From positions 496,001 to 560,000 of the forward strand of contig NZ_JACAPG010000014.1 in NCBI RefSeq assembly GCF_013385825.1: 64,000 bases of DNA, in the 5' to 3' direction. The stretch comes from Pseudomonas reactans (GTDB taxonomy: Bacteria; Pseudomonadota; Gammaproteobacteria; Pseudomonadales; Pseudomonadaceae). The notes under the pieces were generated by a model. It searched no databases, had not been told where the DNA came from, and was given only the letters and a program-made list of their open reading frames with translations. Within the stretch, counting starts at the first letter, position 1. The number at the start of each line of letters is the position of its first letter. The translations under genes were made by a program, and so were the position numbers. Shown here piece by piece: positions 18,586 to 27,928 of the stretch.

Positions 18586-21045
18586 ATGTCCAAGCCCCTC
18601 AGCGAATACAACCGCAAACGCGATTTCGGGATAACCGCCGAACCGGCAGGCAGTGCGCCTGGCACTAAACGCAAAACGTCGGCGCTGTCCTTCGTGATCC
18701 AGAAGCATGACGCACGCAACCTGCACTATGACTTCCGCCTGGAACTCGACGGCGTGCTGCTCAGTTGGGCTGTGCCCAAAGGCCCGAGCCTGGATCCCAG
18801 CCAGAAGCGCCTGGCCGTTCACGTCGAAGACCATCCCCTGAGCTACGGCGGCTTTGAAGGCAGCATTCCCGCCGGTCAATACGGCGCCGGTGACGTCATC
18901 GTGTGGGACCGTGGCATCTGGCAGCCCCATGACGAGCCACGCAAGGCCTACACAGCCGGCAAGCTCAAATTCACCCTGGTTGGCGAGAAGCTCTCCGGCG
19001 ACTGGGCGCTGGTGCGCACGCGCTTGAAAGGCGGCGGCGACAAGGAACAATGGTTGCTGATCAAGGAAAAGGACCAGCAGGCGCGTGCGGCCGACGACTA
19101 CGATATCGTCCAGGCTCAACCCAACAGCGTGCTGAGTAATGCGTCAGTGGGAAAACCCAAGGCTCGGGCCAAAACCAGGAAAACCGCCCTCCCCGAGCAA
19201 TTCTCCCCGCAATTGGCCACGCTGGTGGATCGCGCCCCGGAAGGCGATTGGCAATACGAGATCAAATTCGACGGTTACCGCATGCTCGCTCGCATTCACG
19301 AGGGTGAAGTGCGACTGTTTACCCGCAACGGACACGACTGGACCGACCGTCTGCCCCGCCAAGTCAAGGCCTTGCAGGCTCTGAAGCTCAAGGACAGCTG
19401 GCTGGATGGCGAGGTTGTCAGCCTCAATGGCGACGGCCTGCCGGACTTCCAGGCGCTGCAAAATGCGTTTGATATCGGCCGCAGTCTGGACATCGTTTAC
19501 TACCTGTTCGACGCGCCCTTTCTCAATGGCCAAGACCAGCGCCAGACGCCGGTCGAAGATCGCCGCGCCGCCCTCAAAGTCGCGCTGGCCGCTAGCCGCA
19601 GCAAATTGCTACGCTTTTCCGAGGCATTTACCGCGCATCATCGCGACATCTTTGAAAGCGCCTGCGACTTGGCCCTCGAAGGCGTGATCGGCAAGCGCCT
19701 GGGCAGTCCGTACGTCTCTAGTCGCAATGCCGACTGGATCAAACTCAAATGCCGGTTGCGCCAGGAGTTTGTGATTGTCGGTTATACCCGGCCCCAAGGC
19801 TCACGCACGGGGTTCGGCGCGTTGTTGCTGGCGGTAAATGATGAGACTGGCCTGGTGTACGCAGGCCGCGTAGGCACGGGTTTTGATCAAGCGTCGCTCA
19901 AGACTATTTATGCGCAACTCACATCGTTGGAGCGCAAGACATCGCCGCTTGAGAAACCGCTGACCAGCACCCAAGCACGTGGCGTGCATTGGGTAGCGCC
20001 CACGTTGGTCGGTGAGGTGCAGTTTGCCGAGTGGACTCGCGAGGGTGTGGTCCGCCAAGCGGCGTTCGTCGGGCTGCGCACCGACAAACCCGCAGCGCAG
20101 ATTGTTCATGAACAACCGCGAACGGCCAAATCCATGAAACCCGCCAAAAAGACCGGCAATGAGGTAAATATCACTCATCCCGACCGCGTGATCGATAAAC
20201 AAAGCGGCACGCAAAAACAGCAGTTGGCGCAGTTCTACGACAGCATCAGCCAGTGGATTCTGCCCTTCCTGCGTCACCGTCCGGTGTCCCTGCTCAGAGC
20301 ACCCGAGGGTATCGAGGGCGAGCAATTTTTCCAGAAACACTCGGAGCGCCTGGCCATTCCCAACATCAAGCAACTGGATCAGGCACTCGATCCCGGCCAT
20401 GCGCGCCTGATGGAAATCGACAACGTCGGCGCGTTGATCGGCGCGGTGCAAATGGGCAGCGTAGAGTTTCACACCTGGGGCGCCACCTCGGACAAGATCG
20501 AAACCCCGGACCTGTTTGTGCTCGATCTCGACCCGGACCCGGCGTTGCCCTGGAAAACCATGCTCGAAGCCGCGCAACTGACCCTGTCTGTACTGGATGA
20601 GTTGGGGCTGCAAGCATTCGTCAAGACCAGCGGAGGCAAAGGCCTGCACCTGATCGTGCCGTTGGCGCGCCGAGACAATTGGGACACCGTAAAAGCGTTC
20701 GCCAAGGCCATCGCCCAATTCATGACCGAGCAGTTGCCGGAACGGTTTACCGCGACATCGGGACCCAAGAACCGGGTCGGCAAGATCTTTATCGATTACC
20801 TGCGCAACGCACGGGGTGCCAGCACCGTAGCGGCGTATTCCGTGCGTGCACGGCCGGGCTTGCCGGTGTCGGTACCGGTCAGTCGTGAGGAGTTGAAGGG
20901 GTTACGCGGTGCGCAGCAATGGACAGTTGCCAATCTGCAGCAACGCTTGGACGCTTTGAAAACGGATCCCTGGGCGGGGTATGCCAATCGACAGAAGATC
21001 AGCAAGAAGATGTGGGACAAATTGGGCGCCCATCCACCGGAGTGA
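18586..21045 (+). CDS. ligD: Multifunctional ATP-dependent DNA ligase LigD
   Basis: An 819-residue protein with the pseudomonad domain order. An N-terminal 3'-phosphoesterase domain comes first (about 30-150, HDARNLHYDFRLELDG). The ATP-dependent ligase follows (about 200-500, KFDGYR around the adenylated lysine near 228, then DGEVV). The C-terminal primase/polymerase comes last (about 535-815, LDLDPDP catalytic aspartates near 645 and TSGGKGLHL). With Ku it trims, fills in and seals double-strand breaks, mainly outside fast growth. It forms an operon with ku. Confidence 0.96.
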   Translation: MSKPLSEYNRKRDFGITAEPAGSAPGTKRKTSALSFVIQKHDARNLHYDFRLELDGVLLSWAVPKGPSLDPSQKRLAVHVEDHPLSYGGFEGSIPAGQYGAGDVIVWDRGIWQPHDEPRKAYTAGKLKFTLVGEKLSGDWALVRTRLKGGGDKEQWLLIKEKDQQARAADDYDIVQAQPNSVLSNASVGKPKARAKTRKTALPEQFSPQLATLVDRAPEGDWQYEIKFDGYRMLARIHEGEVRLFTRNGHDWTDRLPRQVKALQALKLKDSWLDGEVVSLNGDGLPDFQALQNAFDIGRSLDIVYYLFDAPFLNGQDQRQTPVEDRRAALKVALAASRSKLLRFSEAFTAHHRDIFESACDLALEGVIGKRLGSPYVSSRNADWIKLKCRLRQEFVIVGYTRPQGSRTGFGALLLAVNDETGLVYAGRVGTGFDQASLKTIYAQLTSLERKTSPLEKPLTSTQARGVHWVAPTLVGEVQFAEWTREGVVRQAAFVGLRTDKPAAQIVHEQPRTAKSMKPAKKTGNEVNITHPDRVIDKQSGTQKQQLAQFYDSISQWILPFLRHRPVSLLRAPEGIEGEQFFQKHSERLAIPNIKQLDQALDPGHARLMEIDNVGALIGAVQMGSVEFHTWGATSDKIETPDLFVLDLDPDPALPWKTMLEAAQLTLSVLDELGLQAFVKTSGGKGLHLIVPLARRDNWDTVKAFAKAIAQFMTEQLPERFTATSGPKNRVGKIFIDYLRNARGASTVAAYSVRARPGLPVSVPVSREELKGLRGAQQWTVANLQQRLDALKTDPWAGYANRQKISKKMWDKLGAHPPE

Positions 21046-21066
21046 ATGGCGCCCGCACAGCGAACC

Positions 21067-21966
21067 TCAGATCAGCAGGAAAATCGCCGCCAACCCAGCA
21101 AAGATCGCCCATTTTTCCAGGTAGTAGCGCGTACGATTGCGCTTTTTCAGCTCCTTGCCGCGCAGACGAATCTTGTACAGGCGCGTGAACGCGCGGTTGA
21201 GCCCACCGGTCTTGTCCCCGGCATCATTGGGCGAGCCTGCCGCCGCCATCACGTTACGGCTGAACCAACGGTTAAACGCAGCGGCCCAGCGGTATTTCAT
21301 CGGACGCTCGATGTCGCAGAACAGGATGATGCGGTTCTGCTGCGTGGTGTTTTCGGCGTAGTGGATGTAGGTCTCGTCAAACATCACCGGCTCACCGTCA
21401 CGCCAGTAGTAGTTTTCGCCATCCACATTGATGTAGCAGCCAGGATCGTTTGGAGTATCGAGGCCCAGGTGATAGCGGTACGAACCGGCATACGGATCAC
21501 GATGGCGTACCAGTTTGGATCCGGGTGGAAGCTCGGCGAACATCGCGGCCTTGATCGAACCGATGCTTTGCACCAGCTCCGTGGTGCGCGGGCACAGCTT
21601 CATCGCTGAAGGATGGCTGTCGCCATACCATTTCAGATAAAAACGCTTCCAGCCCGACTTGAAGAACGAGTTGAAACCCACGTCGTTGTACTGGTCCGAG
21701 CGCTTGATCTCCCCGGCTCGCATCAGGTTCTGGCCTTCCAGGCGGATTTCTTCCCAGTGTTCCTGGAGCGGGCTCAGGTCAGGGAAATCGCTGGGCAACA
21801 GGTAAGGTCGACTGGGGAGCTTGGAAAAGAGGTAGAGAAAGCAGTTGATCGGTGCCAGGAAGGTCGAATGATCACTGAGCTGGCGGCCCAGCTTGTGTCG
21901 CACCCGGCCACGCAGGTGTACATACGCAATCGAGGCAACGTAGAGAACAACAATGATGAGTTTCAA
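21067..21966 (-). CDS. lpxO: Lipid A hydroxylase LpxO (aspartyl/asparaginyl beta-hydroxylase family)
   Basis: A 299-residue protein with hydrophobic segments at both ends (1-17 and 283-299). The Fe2+/2-oxoglutarate dioxygenase core includes LVRHRDPYAGSYRYHLGL and FDETYIHYAENTT, which provide the metal and co-substrate ligands. LpxO adds a 2-OH group to a secondary acyl chain of lipid A at the inner membrane. The start is TTG at 21966; an in-frame TGA lies 9 bases upstream, so it cannot extend. It overlaps no neighbour; ligD converges with a 21-base gap. Confidence 0.9.
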   Translation of the reverse strand: MKLIIVVLYVASIAYVHLRGRVRHKLGRQLSDHSTFLAPINCFLYLFSKLPSRPYLLPSDFPDLSPLQEHWEEIRLEGQNLMRAGEIKRSDQYNDVGFNSFFKSGWKRFYLKWYGDSHPSAMKLCPRTTELVQSIGSIKAAMFAELPPGSKLVRHRDPYAGSYRYHLGLDTPNDPGCYINVDGENYYWRDGEPVMFDETYIHYAENTTQQNRIILFCDIERPMKYRWAAAFNRWFSRNVMAAAGSPNDAGDKTGGLNRAFTRLYKIRLRGKELKKRNRTRYYLEKWAIFAGLAAIFLLI

Positions 21967-22245
21967 GAGATTTCGTCACATGTCAGAAGAGAACAGGCTG
22001 CTCCTGCGCGCCCACAACGGCCGAGGTTGGATAGCAGCACCTGAAATCACAATTCACACAATCGGCACGACCGGCTGAGTGACAACCCGGCTCGTGGCCC
22101 TTTGCTAGTTATTTAGCCACAGGTTGTAACTAAAAGTTAACTAGGAATTGTGAAAAGCTGTCTTGTGAATGTGATGCGTAATCAGGCCCCAAGTGCTAAA
22201 AGGCAACGCCATCGACGATTAACCTTTCAGCAAAAAGGAATTTGT

Positions 22246-22632
22246 ATGTCATCCCTTACAGACCCGGACTTCCAAGCCCTCCAAGGCAGGTGGGAACAGA
22301 CCTCACTCGAAGACAGCGGCGTGCTCAACCCCATCGATGCCCACAGCGCCCCTGGCGCGATCACCACGATCACCGGCGACTGCTTCGAAGTGAAGACTGT
22401 CAGCGGCGAGGTGTTGCTGGCAGGACGTTTTTTCCTGGACAGCTGCACCTTGCCAAAAAGCATTACCTGGATCGACTCCATGGGAGATGATGCAGGTAAA
22501 CACTTGCCCGCCAGTTATCGCCTTGACGGTGATGAATTTGTATTCATCGCGGCCGATGAAGGTATGCCCAGGCCAACCACGTTCCGTACGGGCCCGGGAC
22601 AAACCATGCGCACGTTCCTGCGACGCGACTGA
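22246..22632 (+). CDS. TIGR03067-like small domain protein
   Basis: A 128-residue cytoplasmic protein. ATG 22246 follows AAAAAGGAA closely; the longer frame from 22150 has no coding-like content. The pattern LQGRWEQTSLEDSGV, ITTITGDCFEV, LAGRFFLDSCTLPKSITWIDSMGDDAG and ASYRLDGDEFVFIAAD resembles the TIGR03067 beta-barrel family of unknown function. It converges with a methyltransferase gene only 8 bases away. Confidence 0.7.
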   Translation: MSSLTDPDFQALQGRWEQTSLEDSGVLNPIDAHSAPGAITTITGDCFEVKTVSGEVLLAGRFFLDSCTLPKSITWIDSMGDDAGKHLPASYRLDGDEFVFIAADEGMPRPTTFRTGPGQTMRTFLRRD

Positions 22633-22640
22633 AAAATCCC

Positions 22641-23453
22641 TCAGTCGGGACGTTTGGTGGCAGTCAACGTAAAACACATCGGCAATTGCGCAGGCTGGTG
22701 CTCGTACTGGTCGTACAGCTCTTCGCGGTTGGAATGCGCAAACTCCTGCAGGTGCCTGATCTGCAAGTCGGCGCAGATCGCCGCAGTGACCACGTCGCCC
22801 AGGGTGTGCACGTACCAATAAGAAGTCGGCCCCGCAACCTCGCCCTGGCCTTCATAGACAATCGACTCCTGCAGCACAAACGGCTCGCGCTGAAAGTAGG
22901 AACTGGCCGGCAGGAAAGGGTTTGGCGCCCGTGGGTCAAACACCTCCAGAAACGGATGGGTTTCATACATCACCAAGGTGCCGCCGGGTTTCAAGGTGCT
23001 GGCGACATGGCGCATGAACTGCCCCACATCCGGCATCCAGCCCAGCACGCCAATGGTCACCAAAGCGATATCAAAGCGCGCCTGCAAATCTTGTGGCAAC
23101 TGGTGGATATCGCTTTCTATGAACTCAGGGTTATGCGGTGAAACCTCGGCCAGTTCACGGGCCTGTTGCAGAAACGCACGGGATTGATCGACGCCCACCA
23201 CCGAACGCGCGCCCAGGCCATACAGCGAAAGACTTTCGCGGCCATTGTTGCAGCACAGTTGCACCACGTCCTTACCGTCCACGCCCACTTCTTGCAGCAG
23301 GCCTGTGAGCGTGGGGTCCAGGCAAGAAAAATCAGCCGCGCCGACACTGTTGAGCAACGCGCTCCAGGTGTCTGTGGTTTTGTGCAAGCTGGCGGATTGG
23401 TCCCAGGCGTCCTTGTTGCTGGCAATCGCCTGTTGAGCTGAGGGCATGTCCAT
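22641..23453 (-). CDS. Class I SAM-dependent methyltransferase
   Basis: A 270-residue protein with a Rossmann methyltransferase core: DVVQLCCNNGRESLSLYGLGA (motif I variant with NNG), VVGVDQSRAFLQQA (motif II acidic end), FDIALVTIGVLGWM (motif IV) and LKPGGTLVMYETHPFLEVF (motif VI region). The ATG at 23453 is supported by GGAG 7 bases upstream. The substrate is unknown; the C-terminal part (SYWYVHTLGD) resembles small-molecule methyltransferases. Monocistronic, convergent with the preceding small gene. Confidence 0.85.
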   Translation of the reverse strand: MDMPSAQQAIASNKDAWDQSASLHKTTDTWSALLNSVGAADFSCLDPTLTGLLQEVGVDGKDVVQLCCNNGRESLSLYGLGARSVVGVDQSRAFLQQARELAEVSPHNPEFIESDIHQLPQDLQARFDIALVTIGVLGWMPDVGQFMRHVASTLKPGGTLVMYETHPFLEVFDPRAPNPFLPASSYFQREPFVLQESIVYEGQGEVAGPTSYWYVHTLGDVVTAAICADLQIRHLQEFAHSNREELYDQYEHQPAQLPMCFTLTATKRPD

Positions 23454-23567
23454 TGCGTCTCCAGAAATTCACTACAGCGGGGGTGCAGAAAGTAAGCCAA
23501 GTGCCCTCGGATTAAAACCCCGAGAAGCGCACGAAACTTAACGCAGGGCCCACAGGTCATTAACGCA

Positions 23568-24848
23568 ATGCGTGTTCAGCCCTTGAACGCCATCTCCGAA
23601 GACCGCGCCGTGGCCAAACACTCCGACCTGCGTAATGCCTTGTCCCTGGACAGCCTGAATTTCTTCCTGGCAGATGTGCGCGACGGCCTCGGCCCGTATC
23701 TGGCCATTTACTTGCTGGCCGCGCACAAATGGGACCCGGCCAGCATCGGTGTGGTCATGACCCTGGCAGGCATCGCGGCCCTACTCACCCAAGGACCGGC
23801 GGGTGCACTGATCGATCGCACCCGCAGCAAGCGCGCAGTAGTCGCATTGGCCGCCATCGTGGTGACCGGCAGCTGCCTGCTGCTGCCCTTCGTCAGTTCC
23901 TTCAGCCTGGTGGCGTTGACCCAGGCCGCCAGCGCCGTTGCCGCGTCCGTATTCGCACCCGCCATCAGCGCCATCTCCCTGGGCATTACCGGGCCACGCG
24001 CGTTCACCCGCCGTACGGGGCGCAACGAAACCTTCAACCACGCCGGCAATGCCGTCGCCGCGCTGTTGGCCGGTGGCTTGGCGTATCTGTTCGGGCCGGT
24101 GGTGGTGTTCTACCTGATGGCGTTTATGGCGGTGGCGAGCGTCATCGCGATCAGTTGTGTGTCGGCCAAAGCGATCGACCATGAAGTCGCCCGAGGGTTT
24201 GACCCGGAGCATCACACGGATCACGAACAACCTTCCGGCATCAGCGTGTTACTGGCGAACCGCCCGTTATTGCTGTTCGCCATCTGCTGCGCCTTGTTCC
24301 ACCTGGCCAATGCCGCGATGCTACCGCTGGTCAGCCAGAAGCTCTCGCAGATCAACCTGCAAATGGCCACGCCGCTGACGTCGGCGTGTATCGTCGCCGC
24401 ACAATTGGTGATGGTGCCAATGGCCTGGCTGGTCGGGCTCAAGGCTGACATCTGGGGGCGCAAACCCTTGCTGATGGCCGGGTTCATGATCCTGCCGCTG
24501 CGCGGGGTGCTTTATACCCTGTCCAGCGATCCGTACTGGCTGGTGGCCGTGCAGATGCTCGACGGCATCGGCGCGGGGATCTTCGGCGCGCTGTTCCCGG
24601 TGATCGTCAAGGACCTGACCCAGGGCACCGGACGTTTCAACGTCAGCCTGGGCGCACTCTCCACCGTCTTCGGCCTGGGCGCGGCGCTGAGCAGCAGCCT
24701 GGCCGGATTTGTGGTGCAACAGGCCGGCTATAACGCGGCGTTCCTGACCTTGGCCGGCGTGGCGGCGCTGGCGTTGGCGCTGCTGTGGCTGGCGATGCCG
24801 GAGACCTTGGCGAAACCATCCTTCGCCGGACATACAACTGTCGCCTGA
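23568..24848 (+). CDS. Major facilitator superfamily transporter
   Basis: A 426-residue protein with twelve hydrophobic segments and an MFS loop signature (GALIDRTRSKRAVVALAAIVV between helices 2 and 3; GLKADIWGRKPLLMAG between 8 and 9). The central loop is short and polar (HHTDHEQPS). Members with this outline export small molecules by proton antiport; no substrate can be assigned. It is the last clearly host gene before the gene-poor stretch leading to the KaiC-like gene. Confidence 0.88.
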   Translation: MRVQPLNAISEDRAVAKHSDLRNALSLDSLNFFLADVRDGLGPYLAIYLLAAHKWDPASIGVVMTLAGIAALLTQGPAGALIDRTRSKRAVVALAAIVVTGSCLLLPFVSSFSLVALTQAASAVAASVFAPAISAISLGITGPRAFTRRTGRNETFNHAGNAVAALLAGGLAYLFGPVVVFYLMAFMAVASVIAISCVSAKAIDHEVARGFDPEHHTDHEQPSGISVLLANRPLLLFAICCALFHLANAAMLPLVSQKLSQINLQMATPLTSACIVAAQLVMVPMAWLVGLKADIWGRKPLLMAGFMILPLRGVLYTLSSDPYWLVAVQMLDGIGAGIFGALFPVIVKDLTQGTGRFNVSLGALSTVFGLGAALSSSLAGFVVQQAGYNAAFLTLAGVAALALALLWLAMPETLAKPSFAGHTTVA

Positions 24849-25549
24849 CATATGCGACAATGCGCGCCAAATTCCAACACACATCCAAAATTTTCTGCTC
24901 AGCGACCGGGTTTCGCGCCTTGATGTCGCTGTTGACGCATGCCTGAAGGCTCCTGCCGCCACGCTCGCAACCCATTGATAGGTAAAGTAATTGATCTCCA
25001 CAGCTAACATCACCATGCGGTCTGAAACGCATACTGGTGATTAGCGGTGATCAGCGTTTATTGGGCGAAGTCGTCGTGAGTCATCACTCGTAAAGCACCG
25101 AAATGCACCCGTTGGTCCCAGAAGTGGTCCCAACGGGGGGATTTTGGGCCATGCCGGAAATGCATAACCCCTCCCTCGGCGTCCTGCCGACGAACACAAG
25201 CCACCAATAACCCCAACTCGTGAGATAAGTCCGTATGGCCGCTTCCGACCAGAAGCGCTCGAACACATTTAAGAAATCCAGGGGTTCAGGTTCTACCCTG
25301 CGTTTTGGACGCAAATGCTGGGGTCAATTACTACAATTGAATCACTGCGAGATTAAAGGGGCATCTACTAGCAACATTGATTTCACCCAACTTTAGGGGG
25401 GGGAAGTCAGAGGTGGAGGCGGTTAAATTGCAATTTATCACTCCTTTAAACAGCCATGTTCTAGGCGAGAATGGCCCCAGAGCGAAAATGGCGTTAGCAT
25501 TCCGCCTCACTTGGCTTAAACAGCCTGTTTTTCAGATCAGGGTCGCATC
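24849..25549. other. Gene-poor 700-bp stretch at the host/accessory transition
   Basis: I see no credible gene here. It holds an inverted repeat CCCGTTGG/CCAACGGG (25108-25115 with 25129-25136) enclosing two copies of TGGTCCCA spaced 12 bases (25113 and 25125), and a GGTGAT direct repeat near 25035. A minus frame of 76 codons (25084-25314) and a plus frame of 61 codons (25377-25562) lack family features. It may be a scar or an attachment-site region; no tRNA was found. Confidence 0.4.
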
Positions 25550-26989
25550 GTGGAAAAGCTAAAACGCCTCCAAAGTGGAATTGAAGGGCTCGACGCTCTG
25601 CTCAAGGGAGGGCTGGTCGCGGGCGCCTCATACATAATTCAGGGGCGGCCAGGGTCTGGCAAGACGATCCTAGCCAACCAACTTGGGTTCCATCATGCGA
25701 ACAATGGAGGTCGGGTTCTAGTCGCCACACTGCTGGCCGAGTCACACGACCGTCTTTTTCAGTTTCTTTCCACTCTGAGCTTTTTCGACTCATCCAAAGT
25801 AGGCGCTGAAATTCAGTTTGTCAGCGCGTTCGACACTCTGGAAAACGAAGGATTGGACGAGGTGGTGAAACTGCTTCGGCGAGAGATAAGCCGTCAGAAA
25901 GCCACAGTGATGGTGGTAGACGGCTTGCTCAATGCTCGCTCAAAAGCCGACTCGCACATTGACACTAAGAAATTCATTTCTGAGCTGCAAGGGCACGCTG
26001 CTTTCGCTGGTTGCACAGTGCTTTTTCTCACCAGCTCCCGTCTCGACGACGGCAGCCCTGAGCACACCATGGTTGATGGCGTTATTGAAATGGGCGAAGA
26101 GTTATTTGGTACTCGCTCGGTACGTCGTATTCAACTGCGTAAAACTCGCGGCAGTGGAGCGATGACTGGGCTTCACGAGTGCGAGATCACCGATAACGGA
26201 TTGGTGGTTTACCCTCGACTCGAAAGCCTTTACAGCCACCCGTCCGCCCCAGATAGCGCCGACATGACGCGCATTCCGAGTGGCATTGGTTCACTGGACG
26301 GCATATTGGGTGGAGGCCTATACAGTTCCAGTGTATCTCTGGTCATGGGCCCCTCCGGCATAGGTAAAACGACTCTCGGTCTCAAGTTTCTTGCCGAGTC
26401 GACGGTGGATGCTCCAGGACTGCATTTTGGCTTTTACGAGAGTCCACAACGGTTGCGACTCAAAGGCCAATCATTGGGCATCGATATCAAAGGTATGGAG
26501 GACAGCGGCGCCCTGAGCATTGCATGGCAGCCGACTACCGAAGGCTTGCTGGATGGGTTAGGCGCACGACTGCTGAGTATCGTTGAACAAAAGGGCATCA
26601 AGCGACTGTTCATCGATAGCCTTAGCGGTATGACCCGAGTCTCGACAAACCCCGCACGGATTACTGACTTCTTTAGTGCACTGATGAACGAGCTGCGATC
26701 CAGGGGCGTAACTGTCTTTGCCTCCTGGGAAATGCGCGATCTGTTTGGCTCCGAGGTCAGCGCTCCGAACTCTGATCTGTCTAGCATCGTGGACAACCTG
26801 ATGCTGATGCGGTTTTCTGAGAATCACTCTGAACTAAGCCGGACTCTATCCATTCTTAAAGTAAGAGACAGCTCTTACGATCCCTCACGATTTGAGGTCG
26901 TCATCCGCGATCATGATGTTTTCCTGAAAAAGGCTTCAAGACATGAACCATCAGTCCCCACTGAGACATTGCCCGGTTCAAGATCCTAA
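25550..26989 (+). CDS. KaiC-like two-domain ATPase
   Basis: A 479-residue protein with two RecA-like KaiC domains. Walker A motifs are GRPGSGKT (32-39) and GPSGIGKT (267-274). Walker B motifs are MVVDG (121-125) and LFIDS (353-357). Each domain starts with the GIxxLDxxLxGGL pattern (9-22 and 245-257). In the second domain SSIVDN (411-416) aligns with the autophosphorylated Ser-Thr pair of cyanobacterial KaiC, here Ser-Ser. The start is GTG 25550. No KaiA or KaiB is nearby; the next gene is a receiver-only protein 23 bases downstream, so a KaiC-receiver signalling pair is likely. Not a clock by itself; role unknown. Confidence 0.85.
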   Translation: MEKLKRLQSGIEGLDALLKGGLVAGASYIIQGRPGSGKTILANQLGFHHANNGGRVLVATLLAESHDRLFQFLSTLSFFDSSKVGAEIQFVSAFDTLENEGLDEVVKLLRREISRQKATVMVVDGLLNARSKADSHIDTKKFISELQGHAAFAGCTVLFLTSSRLDDGSPEHTMVDGVIEMGEELFGTRSVRRIQLRKTRGSGAMTGLHECEITDNGLVVYPRLESLYSHPSAPDSADMTRIPSGIGSLDGILGGGLYSSSVSLVMGPSGIGKTTLGLKFLAESTVDAPGLHFGFYESPQRLRLKGQSLGIDIKGMEDSGALSIAWQPTTEGLLDGLGARLLSIVEQKGIKRLFIDSLSGMTRVSTNPARITDFFSALMNELRSRGVTVFASWEMRDLFGSEVSAPNSDLSSIVDNLMLMRFSENHSELSRTLSILKVRDSSYDPSRFEVVIRDHDVFLKKASRHEPSVPTETLPGSRS

Positions 26990-27012
26990 GCCTTTGTGCG
27001 GATTGAATTAAC

Positions 27013-27375
27013 ATGACCACCATCCTAGTCGTCGACGACGAGTATTTGATCGCTGACATCCTCGGCTTCGCGCTGGAGGATGAGGGGTTCATGGTGGTAA
27101 CCGCCAGCAATGGTCGAAAGGGGCTCGAGGTGCTCGAAAGGGAAAGGCCTTCCTTAATCATTACTGACTTTATGATGCCGGTCATGGACGGCCTTGAATT
27201 CGCGACGGCTGTACGAGCACTTCCTTCCGCTAACGATTTGCCGATCATCTTGATGAGCGGTGCCCAGGCGCACATCGGTATGCAGAGATCGGATCTGTTT
27301 GATGCAGTGTTGGCAAAGCCATTTAATATCGATTTAATCATCGCCGAGGTTAGAAATCTCTTAGGTTCGGAGTAG
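27013..27375 (+). CDS. Stand-alone response-regulator receiver protein (CheY-like)
   Basis: A 120-residue receiver domain with no output domain: acidic pair D8-D9, phospho-acceptor D52 (ITDFMMP), the S/T switch at S82 (LMSGA) and K102 (LAKPF). Such proteins act by protein-protein contact after phosphorylation. It follows the KaiC-like gene by 23 bases on the same strand, and no histidine kinase is present in the window, so either the KaiC-like protein or a distant kinase must supply the input. It ends before a MITE-like element. Confidence 0.9.
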   Translation: MTTILVVDDEYLIADILGFALEDEGFMVVTASNGRKGLEVLERERPSLIITDFMMPVMDGLEFATAVRALPSANDLPIILMSGAQAHIGMQRSDLFDAVLAKPFNIDLIIAEVRNLLGSE

Positions 27376-27430
27376 CTTGTAGCAGCTCGAGGCAATGTGA
27401 GTAGCCCTGGGTTTCGTACACGCTCTTGAT

Positions 27431-27635
27431 GTCCGCTTTCGGCCGATTCTGTTGAAAAAGTCGGCCATGGTTTCCACGGCAGAAAAGTACGTGCTTGAGA
27501 TAAAATCTTTACTATGAGCGGAGGATTTCGGGCTCAGATTTCGCATAGCTGCGCGCAAAAAAGGCGTTTTCAGCAACCAGTGTGCGGGCAGTCTGGAAGG
27601 ACCGACTTTTTCAACACAATCGGGCGAAAGCAGAC
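27431..27635. mobile_element. MITE-like element or insertion-sequence end remnant with 34-bp inverted termini
   Basis: Bases 27431-27464 and 27602-27635 are inverted copies matching at 31 of 34 positions (core TGTTGAAAAAGTCGG). They enclose 137 bases without a gene. The ends read like those of IS remnants common in Pseudomonas (GTCTGCTTTCG...TTGAAAAAGTCGG), but no transposase is present, so this is a non-autonomous element or a collapsed IS. No target duplication is obvious. Confidence 0.65.
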
Positions 27636-27703
27636 ACTCATGACCTTGGAATGGGCTCCCAATCGCCAACTGCTAGGCTGTTCACTGCACCAGAGGAATG
27701 CCG

Positions 27704-27913
27704 ATGCCCAACTCAGACCTGATCCCTACGCTGCTCTCCAAGCTCTACGACAACCAACTCGCACTCGAAGCTTCCATCATGGAATTATCGAACTGGGTTG
27801 AACAACGTGGTTCTTCCGAAGTGGCCGAAAACATTCGAGGTGCTTTGCACACCATCGATGAGAATGAAGAGTTCATAAAGCTGACGCTGGCAGTGCTAAT
27901 GTCGCCGGAGTGA
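27704..27913 (+). CDS. Small hypothetical acidic helical protein
   Basis: 69 residues from the ATG at 27704, preferred over the one at 27698 because GAGG then lies 7 bases upstream. The protein is acidic and helical (LIPTLLSKLYDNQLALEASIMELSNWVEQRG, ENIRGALHTIDENEEFIKLTLAVL) and may dimerise as a coiled coil. No family recognised. It stands alone between the MITE-like element and a convergent XRE gene. Confidence 0.6.
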   Translation: MPNSDLIPTLLSKLYDNQLALEASIMELSNWVEQRGSSEVAENIRGALHTIDENEEFIKLTLAVLMSPE

Positions 27914-27928
27914 GTTCGACAACAAAAT

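Noticed and set aside
18127..19119. A 330-codon minus frame opposite ku and ligD.
   Set aside because: Antisense shadow of high-GC genes; ku and ligD are unambiguous.
25084..25314. A 76-codon minus frame that might be an integrase remnant.
   Set aside because: No catalytic residues or integrase motif could be seen; treated as non-coding.
25377..25562. A 61-codon plus frame overlapping the KaiC-like start.
   Set aside because: No recognisable features; the first part lies in a G-rich run and there is no conserved pattern. It could be a leader peptide but nothing supports this.
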